Positions 52,418 to 62,186 of a stretch of DNA of 64,000 nucleotides are shown here, piece by piece. The notes beneath the pieces were generated by a model, which was not told the DNA's origin, did not search any database, and saw only the letters and a program-made list of their open reading frames with translations. A program made the position numbers and the translations under genes. Numbering within the stretch: the first letter of the stretch is position 1; every line of letters starts with the position of its first letter. The stretch covers positions 858,255-922,254 of the forward strand of contig CAXXFH010000003.1 in NCBI GenBank assembly GCA_963677085.2, given 5' to 3'. The stretch comes from G963677085 sp963677085. GTDB lineage: Bacteria; Planctomycetota; Planctomycetia; Pirellulales; Thermoguttaceae.

Positions 52418-55400
52418 CTAAACCTCCCGCAACTTCCTCAGTTCCGCGACGGCTCGGTCGTGCCAGTCGGAATCGTCCTGAAGATGGCCGCGGGAACAGC
52501 TTGCGGCCTTCGCGAAGTATTCCCGAGCCTGTGCATTCTTTCCCAAACACTTGTGGCAGAGCCCCAGCTTATAGTGCTCGCGCACGTAGTTGGGATTGTG
52601 GGGCCTTCCAGTTCCCAGGTTCTCGGGATATTCCGTTGCTTGCCGGAGATCCTCCATAGCTTCGTCGTACTCGCCGTGTTTCATGTGCTTGTCGGCCCGC
52701 AGATGCAAGACTCGATTGTAGAGTTTCCACACCTTGGTCCAACCTTCCCAGGGGTGAAACGTGTTGTGCCGCAAAATCTGTAACGCCTCGTCAACTCTGC
52801 CCACGTCGGCGTAGTAGCCGGCTTGAGCGAAAAGGACGCGGAAGTCTTTTGCGACAGTGGGCGGGGCCTCTGCAAACAGTCTCTCTCTTTTTTCGTTGCC
52901 CCCCACCTCGCGGTACAGACAATCCAGCGCTACATAGTAGCTGAAATCGCCGGGATCGCATTCGAGCGCCTTTTCGTAAGCGGCCTGTGCGTTTTCCAGG
53001 TCGTTAAGCTTCTTCCAGTAGATCTCGCCCACATTGCGATACAACACTGAACACTTGGGGGAAGCTGCTTGGGCCAAGAGAAGATGGTCCAACCCTTCCT
53101 TCCAGCGAAAGTGTGCCGTAAGAAGCGTTCCGAGATAGTAATGCAACTTCCAATTGCCGGGCATGTAGCGCAAACCGGTGTTGAGAACGGCCAGGCTCTC
53201 CGTGCGGAAGGGGAAGACGTAGTCTACGGGGAGGCTTGTGCCCAAACCGTAATAGGTTCTGGCTAGATTGTCGTCGTTCGACTCGTCCGCCAGATAGCCC
53301 AGGAAGAAACACACGAAAGGATGCTTTGCCGCGCCGGGACGTCCTTCGTAGAGCTTCAGGGCAGCGGCTGCATCCTCTTGAAGGTTCATTTGGGCGTAAT
53401 CCCAGGCCGCTTCGAGGTAATACTGAGGATCGTCCTTCAGTAGGGCAAGCTCGCCTTCTCCGCCCAGCAGGACCTGCTCGACGATACCCAGGCAGTTGAT
53501 GGGGTCTTCGGCCAGAACGCCATGGACCTGCTCCAGGGCCTCTTCAGGGCGACCATGTCGCCGCAACACCGAAGCCAGCATTGCCCGCGCCTTCAGGTCT
53601 TTGGGATTGTGGTGGATCGCCTGTCGCAACAGCTCCTCAGCCCGGGAGAAATCGTTCCTTGTCACGGCCAGCGAAGCCAGTACGTAAGGTGCCACGTGCC
53701 GGAAATCTACCCTCCGGCCGACCAGGATGAGGTCTTCCTCCGTTCGCTCCTCGATTCCCAGTTTGATCTTGCTCAGTGCCCGGTAGTAGCGGGCCGCATG
53801 ATCATCGTCATTGCGGTGGAGAGCTCGCGTACAGAGCTCATAGGCTTCATTGAACCGACCGGTCTTGTAGCAGATGATCGCCAACCCTCGCAAAGCTGGG
53901 GTGAATCCCGGGTCCTTCTTCAGCGCGTCCTCAAAACGCTTGATTGCCCTTATGGGGCTCCAGTGCTTGAGTGCGTAGTAGCCATCCAGATAGGTTTCCT
54001 CGGCCGAGGCCATTTCGCCGGAGGGAAGTTCGGGTTCGACTTCCGGGGGCGGGAGGTCCTTTTCCTCTTCCTCCGGACAGTACGTGATGATCTCTCGGCC
54101 ATTGTGGTCCTGGAAGATGAGCCGGCAGGTTTTTGCATTGCTGGGCGTGGCGATTTGCCTTTGCCAGAATTCTCCCGGCCCAATGGTCACCGTCTCGGAA
54201 AACACCTCGTTCGAGCCAACGAGAAGCCTCAGCGTTGCATCGCGGAACTCCGTTGTCGTGTTCAAGGCGAGCAAGAGCTTTCCATCGTGGAGCGAAAAGT
54301 TTATTGCCGCCTCGCAGTTCAGCTTCACCAATCCTTTCATCTCCTTGAGTGGATACCAATATCCCTCCCAGCTTTCCTGCCAATGGGGTTCAAATATCCA
54401 GGAATCGCCTTGCGTCAGAAGGCGGCCGGACTGGAGTTCGAGAAACTCGCCGTCCGTGTCGGTCAGGATGTCTTCCCAAATGGTGCCGTCCCGGGCCGTT
54501 CCAAACGTCCAGAACTTCTTTCCGGGACTCTCCTGCTCAGCCGCGAAGTGAGCGGTGCCGCAGTCGCGCTCATGATGGTACGCGCCGATATACCCTCCTG
54601 GAACGCCGCAGAAATAGTCACAGTGGTGCTGCGTGTTCTTGGCCCAGGAAACGTCCAATCCGCCGTTGACGGGCCACGGCTCCGGGTTTCGTCGCATGCC
54701 AGCGTAGGTGTAATGTGTAGGCGGAAGGGTCACCCGCGTATCCGGCCAAGCATGAACCGCGCTGTTGGTCCAGAAATAGGCGTTGTTGTGGGTTAACGTC
54801 TGGTTGGACAAGAGAATTCTGCTGCGAAAGTAGGAACGGTCTGGATACACCGTGGTGGCAACAAGCCACCTCATGCGTTGGACCCACTCGGTCGTCCCGA
54901 CGACACACGTTACACTTCCATTCTCACTCTGTATGATCTTGTACTGCACCGGCGAGATGGTGTTGGTAGTGTGGCCGCGCGTGGGAAAGTTCCACTCGAC
55001 TCCGCCCGAAAGCCACGCGCCGCGCAGCGCGATGAGCCCCGGCTTAACAGCGTGATTGCGGTAGATGAAATCGGCGTTGTCGTTTGTCTTGTCGTGGGCC
55101 GCATAGATCTTCCCGCCCATGTCGGGCAGAATGATGACCTGGATGTAGTCGTTCTCGAGAATGACCGCACGATAGGTCTTGACAACCTTGTCCTCGGTGA
55201 GGTTTGTCTGCCTGGTGTACGGGTAGACGTTGGAATCGAACAGGGATGGATATTCACTGTCTGCCCGAAGCGCATCGGGATTGTAGAGGGGTGGGTTCCT
55301 GTCCTCCTGCCCAAGCACGTAGGTGGGAATCTCCAGGGTGGTTTCCCGAACGAACGCCCCTCCAACTCGGGCCGGGAGCGGATCTGCACGGCGATAGCCC

Positions 55401-55441
55401 TCGCCGCTCGGAGTGGTCAATTGTTCTACAGAATCTCGCAT
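52418..55441 (-). CDS. DUF5107-TPR protein
   Basis: ATG 55441 follows AAAGGAGG and gives about 1007 residues beginning MRDSVEQLTTPSGEGYRRAD. The first half is a DUF5107 beta-sandwich related to galactose-mutarotase folds (YIQVIILPDMGGKIYAAHDK, WLSGGVEWNFPTRGHTTNTI). The second half, from about residue 500, is a run of tetratricopeptide repeats (AIKRFEDALKKDPGFTPALR, AQAAYEKALECDPGDFSYYV, AREYFAKAASC). No signal peptide is visible, so it is probably cytoplasmic. Relatives accompany sugar-catabolic clusters. Confidence 0.88.
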   Translation of the reverse strand: MRDSVEQLTTPSGEGYRRADPLPARVGGAFVRETTLEIPTYVLGQEDRNPPLYNPDALRADSEYPSLFDSNVYPYTRQTNLTEDKVVKTYRAVILENDYIQVIILPDMGGKIYAAHDKTNDNADFIYRNHAVKPGLIALRGAWLSGGVEWNFPTRGHTTNTISPVQYKIIQSENGSVTCVVGTTEWVQRMRWLVATTVYPDRSYFRSRILLSNQTLTHNNAYFWTNSAVHAWPDTRVTLPPTHYTYAGMRRNPEPWPVNGGLDVSWAKNTQHHCDYFCGVPGGYIGAYHHERDCGTAHFAAEQESPGKKFWTFGTARDGTIWEDILTDTDGEFLELQSGRLLTQGDSWIFEPHWQESWEGYWYPLKEMKGLVKLNCEAAINFSLHDGKLLLALNTTTEFRDATLRLLVGSNEVFSETVTIGPGEFWQRQIATPSNAKTCRLIFQDHNGREIITYCPEEEEKDLPPPEVEPELPSGEMASAEETYLDGYYALKHWSPIRAIKRFEDALKKDPGFTPALRGLAIICYKTGRFNEAYELCTRALHRNDDDHAARYYRALSKIKLGIEERTEEDLILVGRRVDFRHVAPYVLASLAVTRNDFSRAEELLRQAIHHNPKDLKARAMLASVLRRHGRPEEALEQVHGVLAEDPINCLGIVEQVLLGGEGELALLKDDPQYYLEAAWDYAQMNLQEDAAAALKLYEGRPGAAKHPFVCFFLGYLADESNDDNLARTYYGLGTSLPVDYVFPFRTESLAVLNTGLRYMPGNWKLHYYLGTLLTAHFRWKEGLDHLLLAQAASPKCSVLYRNVGEIYWKKLNDLENAQAAYEKALECDPGDFSYYVALDCLYREVGGNEKRERLFAEAPPTVAKDFRVLFAQAGYYADVGRVDEALQILRHNTFHPWEGWTKVWKLYNRVLHLRADKHMKHGEYDEAMEDLRQATEYPENLGTGRPHNPNYVREHYKLGLCHKCLGKNAQAREYFAKAASCSRGHLQDDSDWHDRAVAELRKLREV

Positions 55442-55613
55442 GGCAAGGTTTTCTCCTCCTTTTTGCCGTTCTTCCGACTTATTGCGTCTTGTAGTGCTTA
55501 TGGAACGAGAGCGACCAGCGGGAACCCGGTTTTCCGGGCAAAAACGAATGGAGTGTTCCACAATCAACGCAGGCACCAATAAACCTGTCTGGGTGATTTC
55601 TCCATGTCATTTG

Positions 55614-55781
55614 TCACGGTTCCGGATCACCGCGATTGTCGTCGGCGATCTTGCTCAGGTTGTGCATCATTTCGACGATCTCGCGTCCACCCTTGACACC
55701 GACGTAAAGAAGCAGCGAGGCGTACCATACGATCGACAGGAACACCATCGCCGTCCAGAACCGGATGAACAGAATCTCCAT
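55614..55781 (-). CDS. 55-residue membrane partner of the SSS symporter
   Basis: MEILFIRFWTAMVFLSIVWY, then ASLLLYVGVKGGREIVEMMH and NLSKIADDNRGDPEP: one membrane helix with a charged, probably cytoplasmic, tail. Its ATG overlaps the stop of the symporter gene (TGATG), which strongly suggests translation from the same message. Small single-helix proteins of this kind are found beside some sodium:solute symporters; the function is unproven. Confidence 0.7.
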   Translation of the reverse strand: MEILFIRFWTAMVFLSIVWYASLLLYVGVKGGREIVEMMHNLSKIADDNRGDPEP

Positions 55782-57343
55782 CAGTCCACCTCCTCGGTGA
55801 AATCGGCCGACCCGGTGGGCCCTGCGTGGCCGTGTCCCAAAGCGCTGCCGAGCAGCGAGCCGAAGAGCATCCCGGCGAATGCCAGGCCGAACGAGGAAAG
55901 CCCGGCCAACTCGGGCGCGATCTTGCGCGACTCCTCTTCGACAACGGCATTGACAATCAGAAATGCTATCGGCCCTACCGCGCCCAGAATCAGCGAGGCA
56001 ATCGCTCCCCAGCTATTCGCTCCTCGCCAATAGAGGGCACCGATCAGGAGAGCGAATATGCTGGCCATATAGATACTGCCGGTGACTGCAAGATAGTCCC
56101 ACGCCCGCCCCGGCAACTCATACCACAGTCCGTAGAACATCACGAACAACCCGATGAGCACCACAAGCGATCGGACGACCGCCAGCTTGGCCCCAGACGA
56201 GAGTGGCCGCCGGAGACAAGGCATTACCAAGTCGTTGTAGATCACGGTGGCCCAGGTCAGTAAGTAGCTGCTTTCGGTCGACATTTCCGCAGCCAGCATG
56301 GCGGCAACCATAATACCGATAATGCCGACAGGCAGCACCATGTTCAGGTACGCCGGCATGGCTTGAAGGTTGTCGATCGCTTCGGGTAGCCCACCGTGGG
56401 TCGAGAAATAAACGAACGCCGCGGCCCCCCACAGCCCCGGCAGCACGAACCTTCCCACGTGATAGAAAGCTGTCCGGCAATAGACGCGTTTGGCGGTCTG
56501 CGTGTTCTTGGCGCTGAGCACGCGGGCAATGGTTGTCTGCCAGGTCGTCATCACGCTCAGGGCCAGCATCGCTTGCCACAAGACCCAGGCGGTGCCGACA
56601 CCATCGGCGCCGAAAGGGTCGAAGGGATTGGCCATGGCGAGCTTCCCGCCGGGCTGGCCGGCCGCGGCGGCAGCCACAGTGGCCTCGTGACCCTGCCACA
56701 GGCCGTCGAGCAGATTGTTCCAACCGACATTATGAATCACCAACGCCGACGTGACCACGATGCCCAAACCCATGACGAGGAACTGAATGAAGTCGGTCAC
56801 CAGCACCGAGACCATGCCGCCCAGCACAGTGTAGAGCAGGACGATGACCAGCAGTGCGGTCATCGTCCACTCGAGCATGTCGGGATTCAGGCCCGTGGCG
56901 TACACCAGGAATTCGCCTCCCAGGCGGAGGAAGATGCCCATGTTCAATACGCCGCCGACTACAACGACCAGTCCTGCCAGCCAGCGGACACGTTTCCCGA
57001 AACGCTCTTCGAACAACTCCGGGATGGTGATGACACGGGCTTTGCGTAAAGGTACGATCACGAAACCCGATAGACCGACCAGGAGCATCGCCAGCGCCCT
57101 GAGCACCCCCGGCACGGTGCCGGCGAATCCGCTCTTGAAGCCCATCTCGGCAGTGTACATCACCGTGGCGAGGCCTAACTCGGTTGCCGCCAGCGAGGCA
57201 AGGCCGAGATTGGTGTCCATCTCGCGGCCTGCCACGGTGAAGTCGTCCACGCCACGGACGTAGCGCTTCATCCACACGCCGACGACGGCGCAGCCAACCA
57301 CGTAGACCAGGATGATCGCCCAGTCAATCGGCGATAGTAGCAT
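55781..57343 (-). CDS. Sodium:solute symporter (SSS family)
   Basis: The 520-residue protein has about 13 membrane segments. FTVAGREMDTNLGLASLAAT near residue 40-60, the G-A-G-like turns in FKSGFAGTVPGVLRALAMLL and AAMLAAEMSTESSYLLTWAT (sodium site, S/T-S) are typical of SGLT-like transporters. It should import a sugar, uronate or similar product released by the neighbouring hydrolases, driven by sodium. ATG 57343 is preferred over the upstream TTG. The large gene at 57383 lies 39 bases upstream in the same operon. Confidence 0.9.
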   Translation of the reverse strand: MLLSPIDWAIILVYVVGCAVVGVWMKRYVRGVDDFTVAGREMDTNLGLASLAATELGLATVMYTAEMGFKSGFAGTVPGVLRALAMLLVGLSGFVIVPLRKARVITIPELFEERFGKRVRWLAGLVVVVGGVLNMGIFLRLGGEFLVYATGLNPDMLEWTMTALLVIVLLYTVLGGMVSVLVTDFIQFLVMGLGIVVTSALVIHNVGWNNLLDGLWQGHEATVAAAAAGQPGGKLAMANPFDPFGADGVGTAWVLWQAMLALSVMTTWQTTIARVLSAKNTQTAKRVYCRTAFYHVGRFVLPGLWGAAAFVYFSTHGGLPEAIDNLQAMPAYLNMVLPVGIIGIMVAAMLAAEMSTESSYLLTWATVIYNDLVMPCLRRPLSSGAKLAVVRSLVVLIGLFVMFYGLWYELPGRAWDYLAVTGSIYMASIFALLIGALYWRGANSWGAIASLILGAVGPIAFLIVNAVVEEESRKIAPELAGLSSFGLAFAGMLFGSLLGSALGHGHAGPTGSADFTEEVD

Positions 57344-57382
57344 GATGTGCAACTCCAATTGCAGTGCCGCCGTGTATCGTCG

Positions 57383-60109
57383 TCACCACTGTTTCTCCTC
57401 GCCGGAAACGGAAATCACTGCCGTGCCCGCGGGGGCCAGTTCGATCTGGAAACTAATGCTCCCGTTTGACTCGTCCGGCCTTGCCGCTATGGCGGAATCG
57501 GAAACGATCTCTCTGACCACCGCCCTTGCCGGGTCCTCGCGACCGGCGCCCAAAGCGGCAAGCTGAACCACGACAACGCAGCGTTCTTCCTCTTCCATTC
57601 GGTTGCGCAAAGTGAAATGAAGGTCTCCCTCGCTCCAAGCCCCAAACCGCTCGACCATCACGCTGTCATCGGACGTCTTCGCGTATGTGACCGGCTCCCA
57701 TCCTGCCTTGTTGATACGCCTGATGACAGGGATGTACTTTTGGAACAAGTCGCGGTCGCGTTCGAACTGCTCGGGACTACGGAAGTATCGCTTCCACCCA
57801 TGGTAACCCGGCTTGTCCTCTCCACCAGCGGTCGAGATCCCGGGATAGAAACCGTAAAACGTCTGGTGGTTCAGGTACTGCTCGACCTGCTGCCGGGTGA
57901 GCGGAGGTCTGGGAGTCCGGAAGTCTCCCTCCTGGAGAAGGTTTGCCGTCGGCTTCTGATAAGCGTAGGTACGTCGCAGGCTGCAGATGGCGTCGCTTTC
58001 GACCTGGTCGAGCTGCCGTCTGCCCCCCCAACTCCCAACCTCGGAGCCCAATACATCGCCGAGGTGAGCGTAGAACCGGTACGCAGTCGGAAAGATGTTC
58101 GTGTGAACCAGCTTCCCCTGAGAATGGAGGCGATCAGCAATCCATGCGATGAAGTCGTATTGCGACATCACGCCGAGCAGGCACGGCCTGCCATTCACGC
58201 CGAACGTCAGCGGCAAGTCGGCACAGGCAATGTGCTGTTTGCGATAATTCTCGTACGTGCCGAGCCACACGGTCACACTGTCGAGATAAACTCCGTCCGC
58301 GTTGGGCAGCCGGGGCTCTATCTTGCCTTTCCTGCAGACATCAGCGCGATTGGGCTTGGGCAAATCGGGATCGGGGTTGGTACGCCACCAGTGCGTAGAG
58401 TTGTTGTAGATGCTTATGCTGAACGGCGAGCGGCCATCTGCGTCCTTCGGCAGCGAATTCAGGACCGCTTGGGCGGTTTCCCGGCGTGAGCCGTCCGCCC
58501 ATTTCGCATCGGAGCTGCAATCGTCGCCCCATGCCTGGAGCGTAGCCAATACCTCTTCGTACGTCGGCACGTCGCCACGCCCTTCCATGCTCGGCAACGG
58601 CTGACGCAACCCCCACGGCTCCGTATACGGGAAGATGTAGATGCCGTGCCGCCGGGCGCATGCCCTCTCGTCCGGCTTGTTTGAATAACCTTCCCAGAAC
58701 GTGAAACCGAAGTCTTCAGGATGCGGAATCTCGCTCGGATAGACCGGAAACAGCCAGCAGCCCTCGCGCTGGGCTCGTTTTACGAAGAAGCTCGGAAAGA
58801 TATCGTAGTACCTCGCGGCAGCGCTGCGGAAGCCCCAGTTCGCGTCGGTTTTGTAGATCACAAAGGCGAACGTCGCCTTGCCTGGACCGATCTTCTTCGT
58901 CAGCGGCGAAATGCCGAGGTCGAAGGAGGTCTGGTATCCACTCTCTAGACTATACTGGCGCCGCTCGATCCGGGGCCAATCCATCGGCACGCCCAGGGCC
59001 ACGCCCACCCTGCCGTCATGGATCGAGGAAAATGGGTAGAGTGATACGGCATGACCGACGCAAGCGAAGCTGTTCTGGTAAACGTTCGATCCTTCGATCT
59101 TTCGGCTGGTGCGAATGTCATCATCCCACTGCCAGCCCTCGGCCCCGATTGGGAGCGTGTAGCGAACCTGCAATACGCGGTCCCGTGGCGGATCGTGTGT
59201 GTCGCGGACCTCGGCCTCGACCCGGATATGATTCGGCCCGGGCAGATACTTGAGCGTAAGATCGAGGTTCTCCTCACGCAGGGACAGGCGCTGATAGCAC
59301 GTCTTCCCGTCAACTTCGGCGGTTAGTGGACCCGTTGGGCTCTTCTTGTCCAACCACCCCCCTCGACCGACCTCGGCAATCTGAAGAGAGTCGGCATCCA
59401 CGTAGTCGCCACGCCACAGACAAAGCGCGACTTGGAGGTAGGCCACGCCCTTAGGCACCATGTAGTCTCGACTGAGTCTTTCCCACGCGTTTGCCTTTTC
59501 GACTTCGATCGCGTACTGATAGTGCGTCCTGCTCCAAAGTGAATAGTCCCACCCGCGCGGAGCAGTGATCTGCTCGGTGACATCCTGGCCGGTTTCGTCA
59601 AAAAGGCGCAGGTAGAGGATGTAGGTGGCCGAGCTTGACGGCACACGGGCGGACCAGGATATCTCGCAGACGCCACCCGGCCGTACCGGCACGCGTTGTT
59701 CGAGTCGCACGCCTTGCCCGTATCGCTGATTCTCGCCCAGCCGCACGTAGCTCGGGGAGCCATCGGCACCACCGTCGGTTCGCCGCACAGTAGCGGCATT
59801 CTTGATCCAGCCTTCCGTGCCCTCGTCGAAGTCGAGGTGTGCCAGGGCGTTCGGCTCGTGCCTCTCGATCGGCTTGATCTCCTGGTAAGACAACCCTCTC
59901 GGCACGTCTTCGAGCCGCGGCAGCGTTTGTCCGTCGACCAGGATCGCTTGTATCGTTCCCGTCGCGTCGTCGAGGCGGAGCGTCAGCCCGTCATCCGTTG
60001 AAATATCGGCTGCTCGAACAGCCGGCGGCCCCACGCCAAAAACCAGAACAACGGCAGCGGGCGCGAAGACCATCGCGGTCGAGCGCAATATTGTCGCGAA
60101 GCTAGGCAT
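57383..60109 (-). CDS. Large secreted glycoside-hydrolase-like protein
   Basis: The 908-residue product has a signal peptide (MVFAPAAVVLVFGVGPPAVR, then AADI). The N-terminal region has carbohydrate-binding-like beta-sandwich sequence (LAHLDFDEGTEGWIKNAATV, ILYLRLFDETGQDV). The C-terminal half looks like a TIM barrel: GIYIFPYTEPWGLRQPLP, NADGVYLDSVTVWLGTYENY, LVHTNIFPTAYRF. YLDS could hold a catalytic Asp, as in GH36/GH31-like or DUF6067-type barrels. I do not recognise a named family. It is followed by the symporter. Confidence 0.7.
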   Translation of the reverse strand: MPSFATILRSTAMVFAPAAVVLVFGVGPPAVRAADISTDDGLTLRLDDATGTIQAILVDGQTLPRLEDVPRGLSYQEIKPIERHEPNALAHLDFDEGTEGWIKNAATVRRTDGGADGSPSYVRLGENQRYGQGVRLEQRVPVRPGGVCEISWSARVPSSSATYILYLRLFDETGQDVTEQITAPRGWDYSLWSRTHYQYAIEVEKANAWERLSRDYMVPKGVAYLQVALCLWRGDYVDADSLQIAEVGRGGWLDKKSPTGPLTAEVDGKTCYQRLSLREENLDLTLKYLPGPNHIRVEAEVRDTHDPPRDRVLQVRYTLPIGAEGWQWDDDIRTSRKIEGSNVYQNSFACVGHAVSLYPFSSIHDGRVGVALGVPMDWPRIERRQYSLESGYQTSFDLGISPLTKKIGPGKATFAFVIYKTDANWGFRSAAARYYDIFPSFFVKRAQREGCWLFPVYPSEIPHPEDFGFTFWEGYSNKPDERACARRHGIYIFPYTEPWGLRQPLPSMEGRGDVPTYEEVLATLQAWGDDCSSDAKWADGSRRETAQAVLNSLPKDADGRSPFSISIYNNSTHWWRTNPDPDLPKPNRADVCRKGKIEPRLPNADGVYLDSVTVWLGTYENYRKQHIACADLPLTFGVNGRPCLLGVMSQYDFIAWIADRLHSQGKLVHTNIFPTAYRFYAHLGDVLGSEVGSWGGRRQLDQVESDAICSLRRTYAYQKPTANLLQEGDFRTPRPPLTRQQVEQYLNHQTFYGFYPGISTAGGEDKPGYHGWKRYFRSPEQFERDRDLFQKYIPVIRRINKAGWEPVTYAKTSDDSVMVERFGAWSEGDLHFTLRNRMEEEERCVVVVQLAALGAGREDPARAVVREIVSDSAIAARPDESNGSISFQIELAPAGTAVISVSGEEKQW

Positions 60110-60148
60110 GGTATCGCTCCTTTCTTCTGGTTGGGACAGGTCGGTCCG

Positions 60149-61174
60149 TCATTCGGGCAATTCTCCCAGCGGCAGACCGTCGTTGCGGATGGCCGTGGCC
60201 CGATAGGCCGCCAAATCGATTGTTTCGCTAACAAAGCGGACCGATCCGTCGCACATCGTAAAGTTGCACCCACCCACATGAAAGCTGCCGAAGAGCTTTG
60301 ACATCTGGGGGAACAGGTCGTCGGCCAGGGAAGGCCTGGCTTCTCCGCCCGTGTTCGCTATCGCGTTGATCTGCAACACAGCAGCCGCCAGTGTGTTGGG
60401 GTTCGGGCCGTGCGGGTCCATTTTCGGTCCCGAGGCCCAGCCGACGTAACAGCCTCCGTTGCCGAAATACGTGCTCGCATCGCCACCACGATGGGCGGCG
60501 CCGGGAATATACTTGGTCTCGCCTAACAGGAACACTTTTGATGCCCCATCACGGATGTCGGCAAAACGGGTATGCGAATTGTGGTACGACACGCCGTTCG
60601 TAAAAAACACCCTGCCTCCACCACTGCACGCCGCGTCGCCGTAGTCGCCACCGCCCTGCACGCCCACGTAGTTCAAACTGTTTGATTCCGAAATCGAGGC
60701 GTAAGGATCGGAAGGACACTTGTAGCCATCAAACGGCGTCTTCCAGGCTCGGTGATTGCCGCTGTTGAAGTCGCCTTCCGCCGGACTGTACGACACATTG
60801 GTGAACTGCTTCGTGAAATCGAACCGCGCGTAAAGCGCCGTCTGTTCCAGATACGGCAGAATCAAAACGGTCCATGGAGCGCCAAACAGCATGTTCGGTG
60901 GATTGTCGCGACACCAATTCGAACCAGTCGCCGTCTTGTTGGCGATGTAGCCCGAGGCAAGGCAACCATGCGCACTACTGTAGTTGTGCATGGCCAGGGC
61001 AAGCTGCTTCATTTTGTTCGTACACTGCAAACGCCGAGCGGCTTCGCGGGCCGACTGAACGGCGGGCAGCAATAGAGCGATCAAGATCCCAATGATCGCA
61101 ATCACCACCAGCAGTTCGGCAAGCGTAAACCCCCTACGCCTTGAGTACACGCGATTCCCCTTTCCTGACAACAT
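60149..61174 (-). CDS. DUF1559 prepilin-like secreted protein (3)
   Basis: The protein has about 341 residues from ATG 61174. MLSGKGNRVYSRRRGFTLAE, then LLVVIAIIGILIALLLPAVQ is the prepilin-like signal and helix. FADIRDGASKVFLLGETKYI and GSFHVGGCNFTMCDGSVRFV are the central and H-x9-DG motifs. It precedes the 908-residue gene and follows a PEP-CTERM gene, a pattern repeated in the window. Confidence 0.9.
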   Translation of the reverse strand: MLSGKGNRVYSRRRGFTLAELLVVIAIIGILIALLLPAVQSAREAARRLQCTNKMKQLALAMHNYSSAHGCLASGYIANKTATGSNWCRDNPPNMLFGAPWTVLILPYLEQTALYARFDFTKQFTNVSYSPAEGDFNSGNHRAWKTPFDGYKCPSDPYASISESNSLNYVGVQGGGDYGDAACSGGGRVFFTNGVSYHNSHTRFADIRDGASKVFLLGETKYIPGAAHRGGDASTYFGNGGCYVGWASGPKMDPHGPNPNTLAAAVLQINAIANTGGEARPSLADDLFPQMSKLFGSFHVGGCNFTMCDGSVRFVSETIDLAAYRATAIRNDGLPLGELPE

Positions 61175-61257
61175 CGTCGCTCTTCCATTTTGGCCCCAAT
61201 CGCCAGCTTGGGATCGGAGAAAAGCCCTAGGCCACACGATCAACCGCCGGCCTACGA

Positions 61258-62112
61258 CTAGGCAAAACGACGGCGCAGAGCAGGCCACACCAGTACGGAG
61301 ACCAAGCCGGTGAGCCCCAGGGCAATGCTCCCGGGCTCTGGAACCGCGCCCACTTCAAAGTCGTCGACGCCGTGTACGCCATTCGACGTGTTGTCGCCAT
61401 AGAGGCCGAAGGCCGTGATTTGGCCGTCGGGCAGCGTTGCCGCGGTGCCCAGTGCGAGCGACGGGGTGCTGGGGTCGAAGTCTAACGCGAGCCAGCTCGC
61501 TGTGTCGAAATCGAGTTCCTTCTGCTCCCACGTCGAAGCTACGTCGTTCGAGAGCGTCTGTTCGGAAACGTACCAGCCGCTATCGACACCGTCGTCAACC
61601 CGGAGGGCCACGCGAAAGACGTCGGTTGTGTTGGGTCTGGTCTGACGCCAGCGGAACCTTTCTGCGTCGTCGGTGGAAACCTGATACTCTTCGGTGTAGT
61701 GCAGCAAATCGACGCCCGAAATCCCGAGGAAGACGAGGTATCCCCTAGGATTTCCGCTCTCGTAGTAGCTGGGGTCGGGATTCGAGTCGACCGGCTCGGC
61801 GGAGGAACCGCTCGAGTACTGACTGATATACACATAACCACCACCTATTCCTCCATCTGCCGAAACGCCGTTATCCTTGTAGGAATACCAATCAGCCGTA
61901 CTCAATGCAATGTTGTCGATGCCAACACGATCCTTGTTGGGAAAGACCTCGCGATAGGTCGTCATCACCTCGGCGTTCGCCGCCGGCGCGGTAAGGCTCA
62001 TGCCGACAGACGTCAGCACTGCGAACACAAGCCCGATCGAAAGTGTGTGACACTTTCCAAGCATGACAACTCTCCTCGTGATTCGGGTAACGCAACCCTC
62101 AAAGACGTTCAT
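61258..62112 (-). CDS. PEP-CTERM sorting-signal protein (3)
   Basis: ATG 62112 follows GGGAGGC and gives 284 residues; an open frame extending further upstream is spurious. The signal peptide lies around LSIGLVFAVLTSVGMSLTAP (then AANA). The secreted domain (VFRVALRVDDGVDSGWYVSE, WLALDFDPSTPSLALG) is beta-rich. The C-terminal VPEPGSIALGLTGLVSVLVW plus PALRRRFA is the exosortase signal. Confidence 0.85.
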   Translation of the reverse strand: MNVFEGCVTRITRRVVMLGKCHTLSIGLVFAVLTSVGMSLTAPAANAEVMTTYREVFPNKDRVGIDNIALSTADWYSYKDNGVSADGGIGGGYVYISQYSSGSSAEPVDSNPDPSYYESGNPRGYLVFLGISGVDLLHYTEEYQVSTDDAERFRWRQTRPNTTDVFRVALRVDDGVDSGWYVSEQTLSNDVASTWEQKELDFDTASWLALDFDPSTPSLALGTAATLPDGQITAFGLYGDNTSNGVHGVDDFEVGAVPEPGSIALGLTGLVSVLVWPALRRRFA

Positions 62113-62186
62113 TGTCTTGCCTCCCAGGAAAAGAGTAGTGGTTTGACTCAACAAGGCCAATTCGTAACCGTTCGTGGCTTGCGTGC

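Noticed and set aside
53522..54796. 424-residue plus-strand open frame
   Set aside because: It is antisense to the DUF5107-TPR gene and shows no domain.
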